Shown one piece after another: positions 1 through 5,457 of a stretch of 6,783 nucleotides of DNA. Below the pieces are notes generated by a model. It had not been told where the DNA came from. It worked only from the letters and a program-made list of their open reading frames with translations, and made no database searches. Numbering within the stretch: the first letter of the stretch is position 1; each line of letters begins with the position of its first letter. Origin of the DNA: CALZKI01 sp964567585 (GTDB lineage Bacteria; Bacillota; Clostridia; Lachnospirales; Lachnospiraceae). The stretch is taken from the NCBI GenBank assembly GCA_964567585.1, contig CAZMND010000111.1, positions 1 through 6,783 on the forward strand, written 5' to 3'. Made by a program: the position numbers and the translations under genes.

Positions 1-141
1 CTTGAGACTAAGCGAAAACCCACGAGCGGCAACTCGTGGGTTTTCTTGTCTACTAATTTTAAATGGCAGACCCAAATCCTCTGCTGTTGGCATCATTTCT
101 GCAATTTCAACAGAGTATTCATCTACCAGTGCATCAGCCAT
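1..141 (-). CDS. Uncertain partial open frame; possible frameshifted tail of the membrane protein
   Basis: Reading leftwards from an ATG at 141-139, 47 codons are open to the window edge. The product starts MADALVDEYSVEIAEMM and continues with PTAEDLGLPFKIS. The ATG overlaps the end of the 205-aa gene by 8 bases (ATGGCTGA), but no convincing ribosome binding site precedes it. The frame is also open upstream to 180, giving NPLTEETLDEMADALVDEY, which looks more protein-like than the basic tail of the 205-aa gene. It may therefore be that protein's true C-terminus, displaced by one base. After about residue 28 the frame runs through the hairpin at 14-45, while another minus-strand frame has three stops just before that hairpin, so the real end is unclear. 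No family was recognised. Confidence 0.3.
   Translation of the reverse strand, partial: MADALVDEYSVEIAEMMPTAEDLGLPFKISRQENPRVAARGFSLSLK
14..45. terminator. Perfect hairpin, likely bidirectional terminator
   Basis: A 13-bp perfect stem (14-26 with 33-45) closes a 6-base loop (27-32, cggcaa). The stem has a GC-rich upper part (CCCACGAG) and an A-run/T-run base, so either strand ends in TTTT. The plus-strand exit (TTTTCTTGTCT) is slightly more T-rich. It may end a plus-strand gene lying before the window, the minus-strand membrane-protein transcript, or both. One minus-strand frame stays open right through it, which is odd for a terminator (see the entry at 1-141). Confidence 0.7.
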
Positions 142-751
142 TTCGTCCAATGTTTCTTCTGTTAATGGATTTCTGTTTCTTTACTATTTCTGAATCGACC
201 GGTTCTTTCACCTGCGTATCATAAATTTTTCCGCGAATTCTATCAACTCTTATATCGTAAAACAGCGGATATCCCATTTCCTCTCCAAGATACCCTTTTT
301 TAAATCGGTACAATCCGCAAATAACAATATTTATTACAAGAAGGAGCCAAAACTCATTATCGACGAACATAAAAGCCGCCGTCATAAGCACGTTAGGAAA
401 AAATTCAAGCTCATTTTTCCAGAATGAAGTAATAACATAAATCGCCGCGTATACCACAATAAGAACTATACTTACTAAAAATTTTATGAAAAATTTATTA
501 TCCTGTGCAAACATCATATCCGAGGCAAACGTTAAAAGCATAATAAAAACCAGCATAAAAGCATTTGTTGCAAGATAAATATCGCGTAAATGCTTAAGCT
601 CTTGCATTTTCGCGCGACATTCTTTCATATATTGATTGTACTGATTGACTTCCGTAAGCTTTTCCATATCCTCCGGTGTGGAACGAATCTCTATGCTTCC
701 TTCTTTTATAATTTCTTTCGTGATGTACTTATATTTCTTAGATTCATCCAT
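134..751 (-). CDS. Four-helix integral membrane protein of unknown function
   Basis: This encodes 205 aa with no family recognised. The N-terminal 55 residues are charged and cytoplasmic-looking, with a short amphipathic, possibly coiled stretch at about 28-56. Four hydrophobic segments follow at about 59-81, 88-110, 116-130 and 133-150. After them comes a polar tail containing GEEMGYPLFYDIR (156-168). The start ATG (751-749) is well supported: GAGGT lies 7 bases upstream (759-763), behind an extended -10 promoter. The last dozen residues (KSINRRNIGRNG) are basic and look out of frame. Skipping one A in the run near 172-174 would join the protein to an acidic open frame, so a frameshift or an A-run indel is possible. 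It follows the MBL-fold hydrolase gene on the same strand with a 108-base gap and may be partly co-transcribed with it. The function is not inferable beyond membrane location. Confidence 0.75.
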   Translation of the reverse strand: MDESKKYKYITKEIIKEGSIEIRSTPEDMEKLTEVNQYNQYMKECRAKMQELKHLRDIYLATNAFMLVFIMLLTFASDMMFAQDNKFFIKFLVSIVLIVVYAAIYVITSFWKNELEFFPNVLMTAAFMFVDNEFWLLLVINIVICGLYRFKKGYLGEEMGYPLFYDIRVDRIRGKIYDTQVKEPVDSEIVKKQKSINRRNIGRNG

Positions 752-780
752 AAATTTTACCTCGCCATATTGTTAGCGTA

Positions 781-789
781 AGTATATCA
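781..789 (-). promoter_or_regulatory. Extended -10 promoter for the membrane-protein gene
   Basis: On the minus strand TATACT (781-786) is preceded directly by TGA (787-789), an extended TGn -10. No good -35 hexamer sits 16-18 bases upstream. Transcription would begin near 774, leaving a leader of about 23 bases before the ATG at 751. The same TGATATACT string serves the ABC-F gene at 5958-5966. Confidence 0.5.
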
Positions 790-859
790 AAAAATCACCT
801 ATAGCTCTATTGTTTTTACTCCTTTTTATAATTCACGTGTTGGAATTTCCGTATTTGTT

Positions 860-1819
860 TTATTTCTTTCTCTCGCCGGCCTGCCATGTCTCTGAAGGCG
901 CTGCGTTAAATGTAATCTTTTCGCCATTTGATGTGGCAACAATCGTACCCTGTTCATCCGTACGATAAACCATCATTTCTTTTTCCCTAAAACGGTTTAA
1001 TACTTCCGCATCCGGCAAGCCGTAAGAATTGTCAATTTCACAGCTGATGACCGCATAACGTGGCATAACCGCATCAATAAACTCCTGTGTATTGGAAGTT
1101 TTACTACCATGATGACCTGCGTGGAATACGTCTGCTGCCAGACTCAAACCATTATTTAACATATCCTCTTCTGAAGCTTTTTCTGCATCACCGGTAAATA
1201 AAAATGTATTTTCCCCGTGAGTGATTAAAAGTGCAATAGACGCATCATTTGGATCATCGTATTCCCTATTCGGTGCCAAAATCTGAAACGATGCACTTCC
1301 CAATGCATACACATTTCCAACCGCCGGTGACAAATAATGAATCTGATTTTCTTCTATCAGCTTAAACAGGTTTTTGTAGGTTTTTGTTTCCTTTTCAAAA
1401 TTGGACATAAAAATCGTACCGATTTCAAACTTGGTCATAACAACATCCGCACTACCGATATGATCCGCATCGGGATGTGTAAGCACCAGATAATCCAGCC
1501 TGTCTATTCCCTGCTTTTGTAAATAATTTTGTATCTTTGTACCCTGGTCATCAAGCCCCGTGTCAATCAGCATTGTATATCCATCACATTTTACTAAAGT
1601 ACAGTCTGCCTGTCCAACATCAAGGAAGTGTATTTCAAGTTCTCCCTTTATCGGCTCTTTTCCCAGTTTTTCAATCGTATACTCATCCTTTGTACTTGAT
1701 ATTTCCACATCCTGTACACTTTCCTCCGAAACCATACTCGGAGTTTCAAAGTATCCGTACATGCCAAGTGAAATAGCAATACAAATAATCCAGCTAAATA
1801 TTGTCTTTTTATACCTCAT
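860..1819 (-). CDS. Extracytoplasmic ComEC/Rec2-like MBL-fold hydrolase
   Basis: This encodes 319 aa. An N-terminal hydrophobic segment (residues 6-23) after MRYKK acts as signal peptide or anchor, so the enzyme domain should lie outside the cytoplasmic membrane. The metallo-beta-lactamase fold is clear in order: FLDVGQADC (65-73), LIDTG (84-88), the metal motif THPDADH (114-120), FTGDAE (208-213) and HAGHHGSK (233-240). The HxDxDH pattern and the AGHHGS motif match the C-terminal nuclease-like domain of ComEC/Rec2 and its stand-alone relatives. There is no ComEC channel region, so this is not the DNA-uptake channel. Known relatives are called competence-like hydrolases, and the substrate (nucleic acid or phosphoester) is not shown here. 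The start at 1819 follows AGAGGG (1825-1830) by 5 bases. An ATG 4 bases further upstream is out of frame and stops after four codons. It has its own strong promoter and no neighbouring competence genes. Confidence 0.88.
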   Translation of the reverse strand: MRYKKTIFSWIICIAISLGMYGYFETPSMVSEESVQDVEISSTKDEYTIEKLGKEPIKGELEIHFLDVGQADCTLVKCDGYTMLIDTGLDDQGTKIQNYLQKQGIDRLDYLVLTHPDADHIGSADVVMTKFEIGTIFMSNFEKETKTYKNLFKLIEENQIHYLSPAVGNVYALGSASFQILAPNREYDDPNDASIALLITHGENTFLFTGDAEKASEEDMLNNGLSLAADVFHAGHHGSKTSNTQEFIDAVMPRYAVISCEIDNSYGLPDAEVLNRFREKEMMVYRTDEQGTIVATSNGEKITFNAAPSETWQAGERKK

Positions 1820-1868
1820 ACATACCCTCTAAAAAATTATTCTACCCCAAATAATTATTACTGTATCT

Positions 1869-1897
1869 ATTATACCATTAATTTTTTGTTTATCCAA
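1869..1897 (-). promoter_or_regulatory. Sigma-A-type promoter for the MBL-fold hydrolase
   Basis: On the minus strand, -35 TTGGAT (1892-1897), a 17-base spacer and -10 TATAAT (1869-1874), with TGG just before the -10 (extended). Transcription should start near 1862, giving a leader of about 43 bases to the ATG at 1819. This is the best-matching promoter in the window. Confidence 0.8.
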
Positions 1898-1935
1898 TTT
1901 TATATTTTCTTTATAATTTATTAATGGAGTCTTAA

Positions 1936-1964
1936 TTGCTTTACCGGACAAATTCTTGTATATT
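1936..1964 (+). promoter_or_regulatory. Candidate promoter for the RNA upstream of luxS
   Basis: TTGCTT (1936-1941), a 17-base spacer and TATATT (1959-1964) face right. The -35 is weak (TTG only) and the -10 is good. It matters because a plus-strand terminator lies about 80 bases further on with no credible gene between them, so some plus-strand transcript must start near here. The alternative -10 TATTAT (1961-1966) gives a 19-base spacer. Confidence 0.4.
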
Positions 1965-1970
1965 ATAGTC

Positions 1971-2085
1971 ATGGATAAACACTGATTCCCCAATTGTCAG
2001 TGATCCTAAACAACGTAGTTTGTTTTCTTCCTCATAAGAATATGAAAAAGGTTGGTGCCTCCCCGCATCAGCCTTTTTCATTTTT
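1971..2085 (+). ncRNA. Putative structured RNA or leader upstream of luxS
   Basis: About 115 bases between a candidate promoter and a strong terminator can fold throughout. A first stem pairs CACTGA (1980-1985) with TCAGTG (1997-2002) and GGAT (1973-1976) with ATCC (2003-2006), with a 3-base bulge. A short AAAC/GTTT hairpin (2008-2021) follows, then a TCATA-AGAA-TATGA tetraloop hairpin (2032-2045) whose 3' arm overlaps the terminator stem by 3 bases. The only reading frames are short and poorly started. It could be a small RNA, or a leader whose terminator controls read-through into luxS and mtnN. It does not resemble the SAM-I, SAH, T-box, purine, preQ1 or cyclic-di-GMP consensus sequences as remembered. 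Expression and function are inference. Confidence 0.35.
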
Positions 2086-2086
2086 A
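2043..2086 (+). terminator. Strong intrinsic terminator upstream of luxS
   Basis: A 16-bp stem with two G-U pairs (2043-2058 with 2065-2080) closes the loop ctcccc (2059-2064). It is followed by TTTTT from 2081, with a further T-run inside the 3' arm. The only known gene upstream runs away on the minus strand, so this terminator serves a transcript that begins inside the gap. Confidence 0.75.
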
Positions 2087-2105
2087 TAAAAAAAAATGAA
2101 AATTT

Positions 2106-2115
2106 TGTGCGCACA
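2106..2115. promoter_or_regulatory. Perfect 10-bp palindrome TGTGCGCACA, candidate operator
   Basis: A perfect palindrome in otherwise AT-rich DNA ends 8 bases before the luxS -35 box. That position suits an activator or repressor site. No known regulator is recognised from the sequence. Confidence 0.35.
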
Positions 2116-2123
2116 CCAAAGAC

Positions 2124-2152
2124 TTGACTTTTTTTCTTTATTCTTGTAGTGT
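2124..2152 (+). promoter_or_regulatory. Promoter of the luxS-mtnN operon
   Basis: TTGACT (2124-2129) matches the -35 consensus at five of six positions. After a 17-base spacer comes TAGTGT (2147-2152), a weak -10 that keeps the important TA and final T. Transcription would start near 2159, leaving a leader of about 28 bases to the luxS ATG. A weak -10 beside a good -35 and a nearby palindrome would fit regulated expression. Confidence 0.55.
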
Positions 2153-2186
2153 TTTCTTGATAGCAAAAATCATTTTTGGAGGATTT

Positions 2187-2666
2187 ATGGAAAAGATTGC
2201 AAGCTTTACAATTGATCACATTAAGTTAGAACCGGGTGTTTATGTTTCCAGAAAAGATCACATTGGTTCTGAAGTTATTACAACCTTTGACCTTCGTATG
2301 ACTTCGCCTAACGATGAGCCGGTTATGAACACGGCTGAAATGCATACCATTGAACATCTGGCTGCTACTTTTCTTAGAAATCATAAAGAATATAAAGATA
2401 AAACCATTTATTTTGGCCCGATGGGTTGTCGTACAGGCTTTTATCTTCTTTTGGCAGGAGACCTTTCCTCTAAGGACATCGTTCCTTTGATGATTGAAAT
2501 GTATGAGTTTATCAAAGACTTTAAGGATGAAGTTCCGGGCGCAAGTGCGAAAGACTGTGGCAACTACCTGGATATGAATTTGGGTATGGCCAACTATCTG
2601 GCAAAACGTTATCTTAATAACGTACTTTACAATATTGATGAAGCACACTTGGTTTACCCACAATAA
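2187..2666 (+). CDS. luxS: S-ribosylhomocysteine lyase LuxS
   Basis: LuxS is a cytoplasmic metal-dependent lyase. It splits S-ribosylhomocysteine into homocysteine and 4,5-dihydroxy-2,3-pentanedione (DPD), which cyclises to autoinducer-2. The 159 aa match the usual family length of about 157. All key motifs are present: HTIEHL (53-58) with metal ligands His53 and His57 and the catalytic Glu56, GPMGCRTG (77-84) with the catalytic Cys81, and AKDCGNY (121-127) with the third metal ligand Cys124. The start at 2187 is chosen because GGAGG (2178-2182) lies 4 bases upstream and MEKIASFTIDH is the typical N-terminus. The frame is open further upstream to an ATG at 2124, but that would translate the promoter region. 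It is followed 18 bases later by the nucleosidase that makes its substrate, so both form one operon. Nothing is truncated or missing. Confidence 0.98.
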   Translation: MEKIASFTIDHIKLEPGVYVSRKDHIGSEVITTFDLRMTSPNDEPVMNTAEMHTIEHLAATFLRNHKEYKDKTIYFGPMGCRTGFYLLLAGDLSSKDIVPLMIEMYEFIKDFKDEVPGASAKDCGNYLDMNLGMANYLAKRYLNNVLYNIDEAHLVYPQ

Positions 2667-2674
2667 AACAGAAT

Positions 2675-2678
2675 GGAG
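2675..2678 (+). promoter_or_regulatory. Ribosome binding site that decides the mtnN start
   Basis: GGAG here lies 6 bases before the ATG at 2685 and 3 bases before the ATG at 2682. An in-frame ATG at 2673 overlaps the site itself and has no site of its own. The 2685 start gives MSKIGIIGAME, which aligns with the usual nucleosidase N-terminus. Confidence 0.7.
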
Positions 2679-2684
2679 ATTATG

Positions 2685-3386
2685 ATGAGTAAAATTGGTA
2701 TTATCGGTGCGATGGAACTGGAAATCGAAACACTGAAAGAAAAAATGAACATTACAAACACTGTAAATAAAGCAAATATGGACTTTTTTGAAGGCACTTT
2801 AAACGGAACGGATATTGTTCTTGTAAAATGCGGAATCGGAAAAGTAAATGCCGGAATTTGTGCACAGATTTTAGCAGACAACTTCGATGTAACACATATT
2901 ATTAACACAGGCGTGGCCGGTTCTCTTGATGCAAGACTGGATATCGGAGACATTGTTGTTTCCACATCTGCTACTTACCACGATATGGATGTAACCGTTT
3001 TTGGCTACAAATTAGGCGAAGTTCCACAGCTTGGAACACCTGAATTTTTTGCAGATGAAACTTTAGTAGAACTTGCAAAAACTTCTTGTGAAACCGTAAA
3101 CCCATCTATCAAAGTTTTCAAAGGTCGCGTTGTCAGCGGTGATCAGTTTATCTGTAGCGAAGCAGCAAAAGATACAATTGTGAATAACTTCGACGCTCTT
3201 TGTACCGAAATGGAAGGCGCAGCCATTGCCCACGGAGCATTTTTAAATAAGATTCCTTTCGTAGTAATCCGTGCAATTTCCGATAAAGCAGACAACTCAG
3301 CTGAAATGGATTACCCAACTTTTGAAAAAGAAGCAGCCATTCACTGTGCAAAACTGATTGAACATATGCTTCCGAGTATTGCGTAA
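2685..3386 (+). CDS. mtnN: 5'-methylthioadenosine/S-adenosylhomocysteine nucleosidase (Pfs/MtnN)
   Basis: This cytoplasmic nucleosidase removes adenine from S-adenosylhomocysteine and 5'-methylthioadenosine (and 5'-deoxyadenosine in known members). With SAH it yields S-ribosylhomocysteine, the LuxS substrate. From the ATG at 2685 the protein has 233 aa, against 232 in E. coli. IGIIGAMELEIE (4-15) opens the fold, and its Glu13 aligns with E. coli Glu12. HIINTGVAGS (71-80) is the conserved phosphorylase-type strand. CTEMEGAAIAH (173-183) includes Glu177, equivalent to E. coli Glu174. RAISDKAD (196-203) carries Asp200, equivalent to the catalytic Asp197. It lies 18 bases after luxS with no promoter or terminator between, so they share a transcript. 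Earlier in-frame ATGs at 2673 and 2682 are less likely starts. The pair removes the methyltransferase product inhibitor SAH and feeds homocysteine recycling. Confidence 0.96.
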   Translation: MSKIGIIGAMELEIETLKEKMNITNTVNKANMDFFEGTLNGTDIVLVKCGIGKVNAGICAQILADNFDVTHIINTGVAGSLDARLDIGDIVVSTSATYHDMDVTVFGYKLGEVPQLGTPEFFADETLVELAKTSCETVNPSIKVFKGRVVSGDQFICSEAAKDTIVNNFDALCTEMEGAAIAHGAFLNKIPFVVIRAISDKADNSAEMDYPTFEKEAAIHCAKLIEHMLPSIA

Positions 3387-3399
3387 TTAGAAATAATTT

Positions 3400-3437
3400 A
3401 AAAATGGTGGATTAATTTTAAAATCCACCATTTTTTT
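3400..3437. terminator. Terminator closing the luxS-mtnN operon, probably bidirectional
   Basis: A perfect 14-bp stem (3400-3413 with 3422-3435), built around ATGGTGGATT and AATCCACCAT, has an 8-base loop and runs into seven Ts on the plus strand (3431-3437). The A-run on the left gives five Ts on the minus strand, so it can also end the convergent membrane-protein gene whose stop is at 3459. Confidence 0.9.
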
Positions 3438-3458
3438 ATAATCTTTACATCTTATCTA

Positions 3459-5255
3459 TTAATTTTTTCTCATAACATAAAAATATATTGGGCAACATAC
3501 AATCAAGTTATAAATATACCTCAGCGTTGCCACAGGTCCTAAAAGACAAGTGGCTAAATAAGCAAGTGGCAATATCATTACTAAAGTTGCTTTTTTATCT
3601 TTTTTTATAACAGACCACAAAAATATAAAAATGATAAACCATACATACGGTGCCATTCTGAAAGAATATCCAAGCACCGGTGTAAACCTATAATTACCGA
3701 CACAGAATAAATCAAAATATAATTCATTTGCCCATTCGCACAAACTTACTTTTTCGATTTCCTCTCCTACTCCTATCAGAGTATGATAAAGAGAAAGATT
3801 TATAGTCACATAGTCGTTTAACGGAAATACATGCCAATACCCCATTGTATTCGCTATAAAACTCTCTATATATTCATCCGGATATTCAAATCCTACCTTA
3901 GCCCATAACTTTAAGAAATTCATAAAGTTAGTTTCAAGTAATTCTTCATTCGCATTATTTTTTATTGGGTCTGATATAAATGGATTATAATTTCCTACGT
4001 CCTCTGCTCGTATATACATACATATTTCATTGTAATGATATTCTAATAACTCATCGCCTCTATAATCTACTACCCTGGCAAGACCTTGAAGTGGAACACT
4101 TAATGATTCTCTATATGGATATGCTTCTCTTGCATTTAGCGCATCTACCATAATCTGATTACTTAATGATGTAAATAAATAGATTGCTAATAGAATCAGT
4201 GCTATTTTTCCTTTTTTCCATAAGCCTTTTATCAATATAATGCCCATTAATCCAAATATAAGAATTGCGTGAATACCATTATTTCTAAATAACGCTGAAA
4301 GGACTGCAAAGATAATCAATGCTAAATATGTATACCATTTAAATTTTTCTTCATCTAAAAAGTATCTGCAAAAAAAGATTACCATATATAGGAAAAATGC
4401 AGCAAACAATACATCCTTTGTCGATGTTATTGAAAAGATACTGTGCATTGGAAATAGCGCAAACCATAAAAATGATATTACTCTAAACAAACGTGGCATA
4501 CCCCTTTTTCTTAAATACAATAAGCAATATGAAAACGAACTACTTAGCACAAGCATTTGTAACAATGTATATAACTGAAATCCTTTAGAAGCACTTCCCC
4601 ATTCCACACCCAGTTTATAAGCAGTACCCATCAACCATGTGTGAAGTAAAGGATGGTGCGTCTTGTATACATTATTTATAACTTCTGATAATTGATATTT
4701 TGCATCATAGATAAAGTTTCCCGGCCACCATGCCAAAAACAAGGGTATATATGCTACAAATATTGCCATCCAAATAATTAGAAAATACAGAATATTATTT
4801 TTCTTTGAATATACCTTGCTTTCTTTTTTGCTATCGCACCATTCGCCAAATTTTCCAATTAAACCAAATATTTCTGCAGATAATGATGTAAATAAGATAT
4901 TTAGTCCAAACATTAAAAATATCTGTAATATAGTAGTTTTTGTGGAAATAAATATATCATTAACGAATAATGCATATGCTCCCCACACTGTACTTATAGA
5001 AAGCAATGAACCTGTTATGATTGAAAATACTTTTAACCGCTTATCTTCCACTTCAACAAATCTTAATAATAACCATACTCCGAAAATAAATACACCTATC
5101 GCAATTAGGTTATATCCATAATTAAGCATATGGTAAAAATCTGTTGAAGAATTTTTACCTAAATTAAAAATATAAGTAATTGCAAGCGATGAAAAATATG
5201 AAAAAAATATACTAATAACATTTTTTATTAATTTATTTTTCTTTAGTATTTCCAT
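3459..5255 (-). CDS. Large polytopic membrane protein, GT-C/DUF6020-like
   Basis: This encodes 598 aa and is strongly hydrophobic, with about a dozen membrane segments. The N-terminal third has helices near 10-30, 46-66, 75-98, 108-134 and 155-176. The next loop carries WWPGNFIYDAKYQ (176-188) and, after it, THHPLLHTWLMG (199-210). STKD (278-281) and FRNNG (323-327) follow. A large external domain at about 365-530 contains Trp474, and two or three C-terminal helices end in LRYIYN (578-583). An acidic or His-bearing first external loop plus many helices is the layout of GT-C glycosyltransferases that use lipid-linked sugars. The motif set also resembles proteins annotated DUF6020 in Lachnospiraceae. 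A cell-envelope glycosyl-transfer role is inference. The start at 5255 follows TGAGGT (5261-5266) by 5 bases. Base composition is much more AT-rich than luxS-mtnN. It is divergent from the XRE regulator and convergent with mtnN. Confidence 0.8.
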   Translation of the reverse strand: MEILKKNKLIKNVISIFFSYFSSLAITYIFNLGKNSSTDFYHMLNYGYNLIAIGVFIFGVWLLLRFVEVEDKRLKVFSIITGSLLSISTVWGAYALFVNDIFISTKTTILQIFLMFGLNILFTSLSAEIFGLIGKFGEWCDSKKESKVYSKKNNILYFLIIWMAIFVAYIPLFLAWWPGNFIYDAKYQLSEVINNVYKTHHPLLHTWLMGTAYKLGVEWGSASKGFQLYTLLQMLVLSSSFSYCLLYLRKRGMPRLFRVISFLWFALFPMHSIFSITSTKDVLFAAFFLYMVIFFCRYFLDEEKFKWYTYLALIIFAVLSALFRNNGIHAILIFGLMGIILIKGLWKKGKIALILLAIYLFTSLSNQIMVDALNAREAYPYRESLSVPLQGLARVVDYRGDELLEYHYNEICMYIRAEDVGNYNPFISDPIKNNANEELLETNFMNFLKLWAKVGFEYPDEYIESFIANTMGYWHVFPLNDYVTINLSLYHTLIGVGEEIEKVSLCEWANELYFDLFCVGNYRFTPVLGYSFRMAPYVWFIIFIFLWSVIKKDKKATLVMILPLAYLATCLLGPVATLRYIYNLIVCCPIYFYVMRKN

Positions 5256-5306
5256 AAATTACCTCAGTTCAATTAATAATCTTATAAATATCATTATTTT
5301 TTCAAA

Positions 5307-5374
5307 AACATTTTTAAATAGATATAATTAACCTTTTGTCAATAATAATACAATAATAACATCTTTAAATAGAT
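5307..5374. repeat. Direct repeats of AACATYTTTAAATAGAT, candidate operators
   Basis: AACATTTTTAAATAGAT (5307-5323) recurs as AACATCTTTAAATAGAT (5358-5374), with 16 of 17 bases identical and starts 51 bases apart. A shorter third copy, TTAAAATAGAT, sits at 5426-5436, just before the regulator's ribosome binding site. The second copy contains inverted arms ATCT and AGAT separated by 6 bases, which suits a dimeric HTH protein. The first copy overlaps the candidate -10 of the large membrane-protein gene. The DNA is AT-rich, so part of the similarity could be chance. Confidence 0.5.
5315..5342 (-). promoter_or_regulatory. Candidate promoter of the large membrane-protein gene
   Basis: On the minus strand a perfect -35 TTGACA (5337-5342) is followed after 16 bases by TATTTA (5315-5320), a weak -10. 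Transcription would start near 5308, about 53 bases before the ATG at 5255. The -10 lies inside one of the direct repeats, so a protein bound there would block it. No clear promoter was found for the divergent regulator. A plus-strand TATAAT at 5323-5328 is the best -10 candidate for it. Confidence 0.45.
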
Positions 5375-5457
5375 TTTTCAATTCAAACATCATTTATGTA
5401 TAGGCTAAATCCATATTTTGCTGTTTTAAAATAGATGCTATAGAAAGAGGTGGATAT

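Noticed and set aside
2..193. Plus-strand open frame of 63 codons at the left edge
   Set aside because: It depends on a non-ATG start at the window edge, spans the hairpin and lies antisense to the membrane-protein end. The composition is Ser-rich, as expected of a shadow frame.
1971..2085. A known SAM, SAH, T-box, purine, preQ1 or cyclic-di-GMP riboswitch
   Set aside because: None of the core consensus strings of these classes could be found by eye, so only an unclassified structured RNA is proposed.
2075..2104. An 11-bp A/T-only hairpin after the luxS-upstream terminator (TTTTCATTTTT with AAAAATGAAAA)
   Set aside because: It has a single G-C pair and is easily formed by chance in such AT-rich DNA. 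It overlaps the terminator T-run and needs no separate explanation.
2124..2186. N-terminal extension of LuxS by 21 residues from an upstream ATG-like start
   Set aside because: The -35 and -10 boxes lie inside it, and GGAGG directly precedes the ATG at 2187, which gives the usual LuxS N-terminus and length.
1941..2219. Minus-strand open frame of 92 codons in the gap before luxS
   Set aside because: It runs antisense through the terminator, the palindrome, the luxS promoter and the luxS start. It has no ribosome binding site and an arbitrary Lys/Phe-rich composition.
2226..2965. Two minus-strand open frames opposite luxS and mtnN
   Set aside because: Both are shadows of genes with complete catalytic motifs and show no start signals of their own.
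5340..5362. AATAAT-rich tandem stretch, considered as a short tandem repeat or CRISPR-like unit
   Set aside because: It is a short, imperfect AT-rich run without regular spacers. The flanking 17-base repeats occur only twice, with a degenerate third copy.
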